Assembly: GCA_015222065.1 (NCBI GenBank)
Contig: JADFUQ010000405.1
Span: 1-15,024, forward strand
Direction of reading: 5' to 3'
Origin: Bacteroidota bacterium
Lineage (GTDB): Bacteria; Bacteroidota; Bacteroidia; Bacteroidales; VadinHA17
DNA length: 15,024 bases
This document shows, in pieces, positions 6,674 to 13,760 of the stretch; position 1 is the stretch's first letter, and each line of letters begins with the position of its first letter. The notes below the pieces were generated by a model. The model searched no databases and was not told the origin of the DNA. It saw only the letters and a program-made list of their open reading frames with translations. A program made the translations under genes and the position numbers.

Positions 6674-8011
6674 ATGGCAAAGAAAAATATCATAATAATT
6701 GGTGCTGCCGGAAGGGATTTTCATAATTTCAATATATGCTTTCGTGGCAATGAGGATTATAATGTTGTTGCTTTTACAGCTGCACAGATACCTGATATTG
6801 AGGGCAGGAAATATCCTGCTGAATTAGCCGGCAACCTATACCCGGGTGGTATTCCTATTTACGGTGAAGAGGAATTGATAAAACTTATCACTGATCTTAA
6901 TGTAGATGATTGTGTGTTTTCATATAGTGATGTCACTTACCAAAAAGCAATGTCGGTAAGCGCAATTGTTAATGCTGCAGGAGCTAATTTTATATTACTC
7001 GGACCGGGAGATACAATGATTAAAAGTAAAAAACCGGTAATTTCTGTATGTGCAGTACGTACCGGATGTGGAAAAAGTCAGACATCAAGGAGAGTTATAG
7101 AGCTTTTAATGGAAAAAGGACTTAAAGTGGTTGCAATCAGACACCCGATGCCATATGGCGATCTTGTTGCGCAAAAAGTCCAGAGATTTGCTGATGTTAA
7201 AGACCTGGCAAAATATAATTGTACTGTCGAAGAGATGGAAGAATATGAACCACATGTTGTCAGAGGAAACGTTATTTATGCCGGTGTGGATTATGAAGCA
7301 ATTCTGCGTGAAGCCGAGGTGGATCCTAACGGATGTGATGTTATTCTGTGGGATGGAGGTAATAATGATTTTTCATTTTATAAATCAGATCTTTCTATCA
7401 CAGTAACTGATCCGCATCGTGCCGGTCATGAGTTGAAATATTACCCGGGAGAAGTTACGTTGCGTTTGGCTGATGTAGTTGTTATTAACAAGATGGATAG
7501 TGCTGCACCTGAGGATATTCAAACTGTCAGGGAAAGCATTGAAAAAGTAGTCCCTGATGCAATAGTTATTGATGCCGCTTCACCAATTAAAGTGGATGAT
7601 CCTTCAGTGATCAAAGGGAAAAAAGTGCTTGTGGTTGAGGATGGCCCAACTCTTACTCATGGGGGAATGAAAATCGGTGCCGGCATGGTAGCAGCCAGGA
7701 AATTTAGTGCTGCCGGGATAATTGATCCACGTCCGTTTACTGTTGGAAAACTTTCGGAGACTTTTAAAATATACCCGAATATTGGAACTCTTTTGCCCGC
7801 AATGGGATATGGTGAACAACAGTTGAAAGACCTTGAGGAAACGATAAATAATACTGAGTGTGACTCGGTGATTATAGGAACACCGATTGATCTGAACAGG
7901 ATTATTAATATTCAGAAACCCAATACAAGGGTATATTACGATCTCCAGGAAATTGGCAATCCCAATCTTGAAGAGGTAATTGATGAATTTATAAAAAAGT
8001 ATAACTTGTAA
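6674..8011 (+). CDS. P-loop GTPase-like protein related to cyclic 2,3-diphosphoglycerate synthetase
   Basis: This 445-residue cytoplasmic protein has an N-terminal Rossmann-like part (NIIIIGAAGRDFHNFN at 5-20, up to about 115). A P-loop NTPase domain follows, with Walker A VRTGCGKSQ (128-136), a Walker B-like ILWDGGNND (224-232) and a G4-like NKMD (272-275). The C-terminal part has VVEDGPTLTHGGM (320-332). This layout is that of the COG2403 family, commonly labelled cyclic 2,3-diphosphoglycerate synthetase after the archaeal enzyme that makes the thermoprotectant cyclic 2,3-bisphosphoglycerate. A Bacteroidota genome need not make that compound, so the family is safe but the reaction is unproven here. 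The gene stands alone, with its own -7 box and a strong Shine-Dalgarno sequence, suggesting good expression. No neighbour gives a functional clue. Confidence 0.85.
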   Translation: MAKKNIIIIGAAGRDFHNFNICFRGNEDYNVVAFTAAQIPDIEGRKYPAELAGNLYPGGIPIYGEEELIKLITDLNVDDCVFSYSDVTYQKAMSVSAIVNAAGANFILLGPGDTMIKSKKPVISVCAVRTGCGKSQTSRRVIELLMEKGLKVVAIRHPMPYGDLVAQKVQRFADVKDLAKYNCTVEEMEEYEPHVVRGNVIYAGVDYEAILREAEVDPNGCDVILWDGGNNDFSFYKSDLSITVTDPHRAGHELKYYPGEVTLRLADVVVINKMDSAAPEDIQTVRESIEKVVPDAIVIDAASPIKVDDPSVIKGKKVLVVEDGPTLTHGGMKIGAGMVAARKFSAAGIIDPRPFTVGKLSETFKIYPNIGTLLPAMGYGEQQLKDLEETINNTECDSVIIGTPIDLNRIINIQKPNTRVYYDLQEIGNPNLEEVIDEFIKKYNL

Positions 8012-8022
8012 AAATAGATGAG

Positions 8023-8091
8023 AGGTGAGTAGGTGAGTAGGTGAGTAAGTAAGAGGGTATTCAATACTAACTCAACCACTTAACTTACTCA
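8023..8091. repeat. Three tandem octamers with a downstream inverted repeat
   Basis: AGGTGAGT occurs three times head to tail (8023-8046) directly after the GTPase-like gene. TGAGTAAGT (8042-8050) is then complementary to ACTTACTCA (8083-8091), giving a 9-bp stem with a 32-nt loop. The gap is between convergent genes, so a weak bidirectional terminator is possible. However, the loop is long and no U run follows, so I list this only as a repeat. Confidence 0.6.
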
Positions 8092-8138
8092 ACTAAAAGC
8101 AACTAGTAGCTTGAGTTAATTAATGACCTTCAATTTTA

Positions 8139-9050
8139 TTAGGCTATCTTTTTGGCTCCTTTTTTCTTCATAAGCATTTTTCCGGTAGTTATAGCTACAA
8201 CTCCAAAAATAGTAAGCATTCCTCCGATTACCTGGAAAGTATCGGGGAAAATATGAAAATACAAATAAGCACTTAATAATACAAACAAGCTTCTTGTGCT
8301 GAGTACAAGGGAGTTCCTTGTTGCTTCAATGTACTTGAAAGCTTCGTATGCAAGAACAATTGTAATAAGTGTTTCCAGTATTGAACCTATTGACATGTTA
8401 ATTAATGCCCGGGAAGAGATTTCTAAATCAGCGGATGAGAAAAGAAAAAGAATTACAAATGAAACGAATAACAGTAAAACGCGGACAAATGATAACTCTG
8501 ACCCTTCGATATATTTATTATATTTTCTGGCAATAATAGCTGCAATGGAAAAGAAAAATGATGCAAGGACAACATATACAGTCCCTTCAAGAAACAAGTT
8601 CTCCCAGGTGAAAGATGGATTGTAGTTGATAAGAAAAAGGCCGCCAAGAGTAACAAGTATTCCTGCTATTTCAATCCGGTTAAATCTTTCTTTCAGAAGG
8701 GTAATTCCAAGAATCGTTACAAAAATAGGCCCTATATTACCTATAAAGGAGACAATTGCAGGATTTTCCATCTTGTCAATGGCAATATAGAAAAGTCCTG
8801 TAGCTAATGCTTCAAGTACTGCGATTACAATATTTACCCATAAACCTTTCCCACGTATTGTTGATAGTTTTCTCTTACGGTAAATGATATAAATGGAGTT
8901 CCAGACTAATCCCATGCCGAACCAGCACACACCAAATTGGAGCATTTGTATTTCCAGTAAAGCAGCTTTGCTGAATACAAATGAATTTGCCAGGGCAAAT
9001 GATGCTCCTAACGCAAAAAGATATCCTTTATTTCTTGGTTTTATAGGCAT
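8139..9050 (-). CDS. EamA/DMT-superfamily transporter
   Basis: This is a 303-residue inner-membrane protein with ten likely helices arranged as two EamA repeats (about 9-140 and 156-290), the standard drug/metabolite transporter fold. Typical family blocks are ENPAIVSFIGNIGPIFVTIL in the first repeat and ATRNSLVLSTRSLFVLLSA in the second, the latter in the helix that normally carries the conserved SL.P.f motif. The C-terminus is basic (KKKGAKK) and so probably cytoplasmic. Members export or import amino acids, nucleotides, metabolites or drugs, and the substrate cannot be told from sequence. It lies 106 nt downstream of pgi on the same strand and is convergent with the GTPase-like gene. Co-transcription with pgi is possible but the gap is wide. 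I saw no Bacteroidota promoter box in that gap. Confidence 0.9.
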   Translation of the reverse strand: MPIKPRNKGYLFALGASFALANSFVFSKAALLEIQMLQFGVCWFGMGLVWNSIYIIYRKRKLSTIRGKGLWVNIVIAVLEALATGLFYIAIDKMENPAIVSFIGNIGPIFVTILGITLLKERFNRIEIAGILVTLGGLFLINYNPSFTWENLFLEGTVYVVLASFFFSIAAIIARKYNKYIEGSELSFVRVLLLFVSFVILFLFSSADLEISSRALINMSIGSILETLITIVLAYEAFKYIEATRNSLVLSTRSLFVLLSAYLYFHIFPDTFQVIGGMLTIFGVVAITTGKMLMKKKGAKKIA

Positions 9051-9143
9051 ATGAATAAAATAAAATGAGCAACGAAGATAGAAAATATTTAAATGTCAGT
9101 TGAAAAGAGAACTTAAGTATTTTATTTGTATCGGAATTTACTC

Positions 9144-9156
9144 TCCGCCAGGCGGA
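9144..9156. repeat. Perfect 13-nt palindrome abutting the pgi stop codon
   Basis: TCCGCC-A-GGCGGA is a perfect inverted repeat with a single central base, in a GC-rich island within AT-rich surroundings. On the - strand it begins directly after the TAA of pgi. A T run does not follow, and a one-base loop would force opening of inner pairs, so it is a poor terminator. Palindromes of this type are dispersed in many bacterial genomes. Confidence 0.75.
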
Positions 9157-10515
9157 TTAATCAATTTGTGAAACTATGTTCTTTCTGATTCTAACGGATT
9201 CCTCTTCAAATCCGGGTTTGCCCAGAAGAGCAAACATATTTTTCTTGTAAGCTTCCACACCAGGCTGATTAAAAGGATTTATTCCTAACAGATATCCGCT
9301 TATAGCACATGCTTTCTCAAAAAAGTAGATAAGTTGTCCAAGAAAGAATTCGTTCAGAGAAGGTATTTCAATATGTATGTTTGGAACTCCTCCGTCAACG
9401 TGAGCAAGTATAGTTCCCAACTCAGCCATCTTGTTCACTTCATCCAATGATTTGCCTGCAAGGTAATTCAGCTTATCAAGATTAGTTTTATCATGGGGGA
9501 TATTTAATTGCTTATCGGGTTGGGTAACAGAAACCACAGTCTCAAACAATATCCTTTCACCTTCCTGTATGTATTGTCCCAGTGAATGGAGATCGGTTGT
9601 AAAATCAACGCTTGAAGGGTAGATGCCTTTGCCTTCTTTTCCTTCACTTTCGCCATACAATTGTTTCCACCATTCAGCAAGAAAATGAAGTTTGGGATTA
9701 AAATTCACGAGGATCTCGATTTTTCTGCCATGCTGGTATAACAAATTACGTATGATAGAATATTGAACAGCCGGATTATTTTCAGGTATAATATCCTGCC
9801 CTGTGATTTTCTCCATGAATCGTGCTCCCTCAATCAGATCGTTAATAGAGATACCCGCCAGTGCAACAGGAAGCAGACCAACAGGTGTAAGAACTGAATA
9901 CCTTCCTCCGATATCATCAGGAATTACAAATGTTTTATAGCCTTCCTCATTTGCAAGTTGTTTTAGTGCTCCTTTTTTTCCGTCGGTTATGGCTATGATC
10001 CTTTTGCCAGCCTGTTTTTTACCAATCTTTGATTCCAGGTGATTCTTCAGCATTCTGAATGCCAGAGCCGGCTCAGTAGTTGTCCCGGATTTGGAAATAA
10101 CAACAATTCCATAGTTTTTATCATCAATTACTTCAAGCAAATCGGCAAGATAATCCTGGCTTAGATTTTGCCCCGCGAACATGATAAGAGGCGTTTTCCT
10201 GGTTGTAAGTAACTGATCAAAGTTGTGATTAAGAGCTTCGATTACAGCTTTTGCCCCCAGATATGAACCTCCGATGCCAATAACCACAACAACATCAACC
10301 TCATTGCGCAACTTGTTAGCAACTGCAATTATCTCACTTGTCTGTTTATCATTGATAGCCGAGGAGAGATTTAACCAACCAAGGAAACCGCTGCCCGCTC
10401 CGGTTTTTTCATGTAATGATTTTAGTTTTTCCATGGCGGGGACCATCTGTTTGCTAAATTCATCTTCTGGCAAAAAACTTAGTGCCTGTGTGATATTTAG
10501 TTTTAGTGACTTCAT
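9157..10515 (-). CDS. pgi: Glucose-6-phosphate isomerase
   Basis: This cytoplasmic enzyme interconverts glucose 6-phosphate and fructose 6-phosphate in glycolysis and gluconeogenesis. The 452-residue length matches the short bacterial class (Bacillus type). Sugar isomerase (SIS) phosphate-binding blocks are GIGGSYLGA (80-88) and SKSGTTTE (141-148). The first PGI signature region is DIGGRYSVLTPVGLLPVAL (201-219) and the second is YLLGINPFNQPGVEAYK (408-424). Likely catalytic residues are E289 in YGESEGKEGKG, H310 in TDLHSLGQYIQEG and K424 in GVEAYK. The Met start sits close before the usual N-terminal block. gpsA lies upstream on the same strand, a pairing familiar from Bacteroidota, but here 295 nt of repeat-rich DNA separates them. 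Confidence 0.97.
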   Translation of the reverse strand: MKSLKLNITQALSFLPEDEFSKQMVPAMEKLKSLHEKTGAGSGFLGWLNLSSAINDKQTSEIIAVANKLRNEVDVVVVIGIGGSYLGAKAVIEALNHNFDQLLTTRKTPLIMFAGQNLSQDYLADLLEVIDDKNYGIVVISKSGTTTEPALAFRMLKNHLESKIGKKQAGKRIIAITDGKKGALKQLANEEGYKTFVIPDDIGGRYSVLTPVGLLPVALAGISINDLIEGARFMEKITGQDIIPENNPAVQYSIIRNLLYQHGRKIEILVNFNPKLHFLAEWWKQLYGESEGKEGKGIYPSSVDFTTDLHSLGQYIQEGERILFETVVSVTQPDKQLNIPHDKTNLDKLNYLAGKSLDEVNKMAELGTILAHVDGGVPNIHIEIPSLNEFFLGQLIYFFEKACAISGYLLGINPFNQPGVEAYKKNMFALLGKPGFEEESVRIRKNIVSQID

Positions 10516-10589
10516 GGTTGTATAGTATTTATTAATGACTCATTTTTTGGTTAAAATTTGTTCATGCCATTAAAGCATAATAAGTATCA

Positions 10590-10712
10590 GGATTTTGCGA
10601 ACGAAGTGAAGCAATCTCTCCTGACTTTTCGTAAAGCTCATGGCAGTTCATCTATTTGATATTCTGGTTATTTTTGGGAGATTACTTCGTCACTTCGTTC
10701 CTCGCAAAATCC
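10590..10712. repeat. Bulged long inverted repeat between gpsA and pgi
   Basis: The left arm (10590-10620) and right arm (10676-10712) are largely complementary. GGATTTTGCG pairs with CGCAAAATCC exactly, GAACGAAGT pairs with ACTTCGTTC exactly, and GAAG...AATCTC pairs with GAGATTACTTC with one mismatch. Small bulges in the right arm (CT and GTC) separate these blocks. A 55-nt loop lies between. The arms resemble the widespread dispersed family of the form attgcgaggaacgaagtgacgaagcaatct, which I know as a common intergenic palindrome in many bacteria. Its position between gpsA and pgi could give an RNA hairpin in a shared transcript. Confidence 0.8.
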
Positions 10713-10754
10713 TTTTTCACCCTTTAAAATCCGGTTGAAACTCCGCTTCCTCTT

Positions 10755-10795
10755 CTCATTTCCTCATTTCCCACTTCCAACTGCATCACTGCATT
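10755..10795. repeat. Two pairs of tandem octamers
   Basis: CTCATTTC occurs twice in tandem (10755-10770). Shortly after, ACTGCATC and ACTGCATT lie side by side (10780-10795), followed by ACTG. They sit just downstream of the gpsA stop codon, in the gap before pgi, with no coding potential. Confidence 0.65.
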
Positions 10796-10810
10796 ACTGT
10801 TTATTACTTT

Positions 10811-11806
10811 TCAGCCAAGACTTTTGGTTAAAAGTTTTATTTCAATAGCCGGACTGATCTTATCGTAAAGTATATTGTAAACAGCATCAGTAACAGGCAT
10901 ATTTACAAAGTGTTTTTTATTTATCTGGTGAATGCATTTTGTTGCATAATACCCTTCTGCTACCATGTTCAGTTCAAGAATTGCTGCTTTTACCGAATAA
11001 CCTTTTCCAATCATATTTCCAAAGGTGCGATTGCGGCTAAATTGAGAATATGCCGTTACAATCAGATCTCCAAGATATACTGAACTTTTTATGTCACGGG
11101 TTGTTGGGTGCACTGTATCAACAAAACGTTTTATCTCCTGGATTGCGTTTGATACCAATACAGCCTGAAAATTATCCCCATAGCCCAGTCCATGGCAAAT
11201 GCCTGCTGCAATAGCGAAAATATTCTTTAGAACGGATGCATATTCAATTCCATAAATATCACCTGAAACAATTGTTTTTATATAGTGAATCTCAAAAATG
11301 TCTGCAATGTTCCTCGCTATTTTGATATCAGTCGATGCAAATGTGAGATATGATAATCTTTCCATTGCAACCTCTTCGGCGTGACTCGGACCTGATATAA
11401 TTACAATTGAACTGAGTGGTAAATTAAAATTTCTGTTGAAAAAATCTGATATTAAAAGATTATCCCCTGGTATTACTCCTTTAATAGCAGAAACAACTAT
11501 TTTTTCCGAAATATCCTCACTAAGTTTTTCCAGGGTTTCCTTTAAAAACGCTGCCGGTATGACAAATATAAGAATATCAGATTCATTAGCGATATAATTA
11601 ATGTCATTGGAAATACTCAGTTTTTCCGGATCAAGCATAACTGCCCGGAGGTAACGCGGATTATGTTTGTTTTTGCGGATGAACTCAATATTTTTTTTAC
11701 TTCTCATGAACCAGTTAATATAGTACTGATTTTCCTGTAATATCTTAACAATAGCCGTGGCCCAACTCCCACCTCCAAACACTCCAATAACAGGCATTTT
11801 TTTCAT
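10811..11806 (-). CDS. gpsA: NAD(P)-dependent glycerol-3-phosphate dehydrogenase
   Basis: This cytoplasmic enzyme reduces dihydroxyacetone phosphate to sn-glycerol 3-phosphate, the backbone of phospholipids. The 331-residue length is normal. The N-terminal Rossmann loop is VFGGGSWATA (9-18), a variant of the usual GAGSWGTA. Other blocks are SAIKG (106-110, usually SKG), SGPSHAEEVA (138-147), the catalytic Lys region ASVLKNIFAIAAGI (190-203, K194), GLGYGDN (206-212), YLGDLIVT (244-251), SRNRTFG (257-263) and MVAEGYYA (281-288). The frame opens MKKMPVIGVFGG; Met4 is an alternative start, but either is compatible with the fold. The pgi gene follows downstream. The upstream neighbour is the GIN-repeat lipoprotein gene, separated by 136 nt. 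I found no clear promoter in that gap. Confidence 0.96.
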   Translation of the reverse strand: MKKMPVIGVFGGGSWATAIVKILQENQYYINWFMRSKKNIEFIRKNKHNPRYLRAVMLDPEKLSISNDINYIANESDILIFVIPAAFLKETLEKLSEDISEKIVVSAIKGVIPGDNLLISDFFNRNFNLPLSSIVIISGPSHAEEVAMERLSYLTFASTDIKIARNIADIFEIHYIKTIVSGDIYGIEYASVLKNIFAIAAGICHGLGYGDNFQAVLVSNAIQEIKRFVDTVHPTTRDIKSSVYLGDLIVTAYSQFSRNRTFGNMIGKGYSVKAAILELNMVAEGYYATKCIHQINKKHFVNMPVTDAVYNILYDKISPAIEIKLLTKSLG

Positions 11807-11942
11807 AAAGCGCTGTATTTTCAGACAAAATAAAGAAATCCCGAATAATAATTAAAAAAAATATCCAAAGCTGTTTTAGCCGGAACTAAAAGGCCCCTCT
11901 GATTTTAAAATATAAAGACAAGATATTATTATCAGGAAATGG

Positions 11943-12659
11943 CTATCTTTTATAAACACCACCTGAGCTTGATGAACTGATATTCTTTATCTTTGGATCA
12001 CCCATGTAATACACATTGCCGGCACTACTGGCTGAAGCATCAAGTTCTTCAGTAACATGAATTTTAGCATTACCAGCACTGGAAACTCTTACCTTGCACT
12101 TTTTTGTAATCAGTTCAAAAGCTTTAAGGTTGCCGGCACTGCTTAATCTGGCATATAGTTCTTCTGCAGAGCCTGAGAGTCGTGCATCCCCCGAACTGCT
12201 TATGGAACATTCGATCCGTTTAGCGTCAACCTCAATTTCCAGATCCCCGGCACTACTAAGACTAATGTCCAGAAAATCAGTTACAATCTTATTCTGCCCG
12301 GTTAAATCCCCGGCACTGGAAACACCAAGTTCTTCAATCTCTTTGCAAGTTACATATACCTTCTTGGAGTTAGCCCTTCTGATATTTATATCACTGTAAA
12401 CATGCAGAACATTTCCCCTGATCTCTGTTTTGATTACTTTATGAAGGTTTTCATCAGCAACAACTTCAACTTGAGTATTATCACCCTGAGTAAGAAAAAC
12501 ATCAATTCCGGCACTGACCTTAATGCCGGTAAAATCTCCAATATTTCTTTCTTTAGTTTCAACTGGGCCTTCTCCATAAATAGATTCATTAAAAATATCT
12601 ATCATGCAGGACTGAAGAAACAAAAATGCCAAACCGGATAAAACAAGAATTGATTTCAT
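11943..12659 (-). CDS. GIN-domain (DUF2807) lipoprotein with SSAG repeats
   Basis: This is a 238-residue envelope protein of unknown function. The N-terminus is a lipoprotein-type signal peptide with probable lipidation at C18 (LQSC). The family start follows (FTGIKVSAGIDVFLTQGDN, 43-61, as the Head GIN domain typically begins). From about 114 on there are seven turns built on SSAGD/SSAGN/SSSGD (114, 135, 154, 173, 193, 211, 230), spaced 18-21 residues apart. This implies a right-handed beta-solenoid with one Ser-Ser-x-Gly turn per rung. DUF2807 proteins are common in Bacteroidota, often as putative auto-transporter adhesin-like or surface proteins, but no activity is established. A Bacteroidota-type promoter lies just upstream, so it is probably transcribed on its own. 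Confidence 0.9.
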   Translation of the reverse strand: MKSILVLSGLAFLFLQSCMIDIFNESIYGEGPVETKERNIGDFTGIKVSAGIDVFLTQGDNTQVEVVADENLHKVIKTEIRGNVLHVYSDINIRRANSKKVYVTCKEIEELGVSSAGDLTGQNKIVTDFLDISLSSAGDLEIEVDAKRIECSISSSGDARLSGSAEELYARLSSAGNLKAFELITKKCKVRVSSAGNAKIHVTEELDASASSAGNVYYMGDPKIKNISSSSSGGVYKR

Positions 12660-12688
12660 AATTAAAATTTAAAATGGGTTTAAATGTT

Positions 12689-12720
12689 CAAAAGTAATTC
12701 CTTTCAGGTACAAAACCAAT
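12689..12720 (-). promoter_or_regulatory. Bacteroidota-type promoter of the GIN-domain lipoprotein gene
   Basis: On the - strand, TACTTTTG (complement of 12689-12696) fits the -7 consensus TAnnTTTG. An ATTG (complement of 12717-12720) lies 20 nt upstream, at about the right distance for the -33 element, though it matches only three of four bases of TTTG. Transcription would begin near 12682, leaving a leader of about 20 nt before the ATG at 12659. Confidence 0.55.
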
Positions 12721-12789
12721 AATTAAGATACCGGGAATGGCTAAGTTATTCATCCGTGTAATTCAGACAACAGGCAGGGAGCAGGAAAC

Positions 12790-13629
12790 TTATTTTATCC
12801 CGGAGAAAATGCAATACTGACGCTTTGTCCGTAGTAAAAAAATGTTCAGTCTGATATTGATTATGTAGAAAAGTTTATAAAACCGGTTTTCAAAAAAACC
12901 TCCTTTTTTCATGTCTTTTAGCCATATCCTATAATTTCCGAAACCATGTATTACACCTGGTGTAATATCTTCAAACCGGGTGGTTTTTAGTTTTGCATTG
13001 GCGAGTTCTTTTTCATATTTCTTTTGATCCCAGTGGTGATAAACCATTTTTTTCTTCCAGTTTTTTTTCAACCACTTTTTTTTCTTATACGTAGTTAGAA
13101 TATCTGCAATAAGGAAATGGCCCCCGGGTTTAAGGACACGAAAAAGTTGTTTCAGGAATAAAGGTTTGTCGGGATAATGAAATGCACTTTCTATATTGAT
13201 TATTACATCAATTGAGTTTTCTTTAAATTTCGATAATTGCTGTGCATCATCAACAAAAAAATGAACATTTTTCATTCCTCTGCGGTCTTTCTCCTGGTTG
13301 GCAATCCTGATATTCTCCTTGTTCAGGTCAATGCCTGTCATACTTTTTGGTTTGTATTTGTTAAGTATGTATTTTGTCTGCACTCCATTTCCGCAGCCAA
13401 TTTCAAGGATGGTTTTATTCTCCAGGGAGTTGATCCCTGATATACAGTGGTCAGTAAGATTTTCCTGAGCCTGCAAGAAAGTGTCTGATTCATTTATGTA
13501 AAGAGGATAATGTAACATAGTGTAGTCATCATTATTGACCCTCTTGAGAGCGTGATTCATGACATTGTAATAATGATCCGTTGAGAGGCCTGAGCGGATC
13601 ATTGTAATTACTCTTGTGATTAAATTCAT
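12790..13629 (-). CDS. Class I SAM-dependent methyltransferase
   Basis: This is a 279-residue soluble enzyme with a central Rossmann methyltransferase domain (about 55-180). Motif I is ILEIGCGNG (74-82), the acidic residue after strand 2 is in GIDLN (99-103, D101), motif II region is VDDAQQL (126-132), and LKPGGHFLIAD (166-176) is the post-motif. The C-terminal end (TKRQYCIFSGIK) and the short substrate cap after a Lys-rich stretch (182-194) resemble the small-molecule methyltransferases of the sterol, macrolide-sugar and phthiotriolone type. The methyl acceptor is unknown. The N-terminal 40 residues are not part of the core domain, and Met10 or Met24 are possible alternative starts. It lies alone, with about 130 nt on either side, so the neighbours give no substrate clue. 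Confidence 0.88.
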   Translation of the reverse strand: MNLITRVITMIRSGLSTDHYYNVMNHALKRVNNDDYTMLHYPLYINESDTFLQAQENLTDHCISGINSLENKTILEIGCGNGVQTKYILNKYKPKSMTGIDLNKENIRIANQEKDRRGMKNVHFFVDDAQQLSKFKENSIDVIINIESAFHYPDKPLFLKQLFRVLKPGGHFLIADILTTYKKKKWLKKNWKKKMVYHHWDQKKYEKELANAKLKTTRFEDITPGVIHGFGNYRIWLKDMKKGGFFENRFYKLFYIINIRLNIFLLRTKRQYCIFSGIK

Positions 13630-13760
13630 TCAGTACAAACTTTGTAAATAAAAAGAATGCAGTATAATCCTTTATTTTATTTTGACAAAATGTTTTTCAA
13701 ATAATTTGATGATTATCATTTATATCAGAAAATGTTTCAGGGAAACGAATTGGTTATCGT

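Noticed and set aside
8296..8656. Open frames overlapping the EamA gene (8296-8625 + and 8453-8656 -)
   Set aside because: They are shadows of the transporter gene without recognisable features.
11874..11891. Small hairpin TTTTAG-CCGGAA-CTAAAA downstream of the GIN-domain lipoprotein gene
   Set aside because: A 6-bp AT-rich stem with no following U run on the - strand is too weak to call a terminator.
12094..12641. Two + strand open frames antisense to the GIN-domain lipoprotein (12094-12399, 12402-12641)
   Set aside because: The Ser/Leu-rich translations are the reverse of the SSAG repeat codons; there is no ribosome site or motif.
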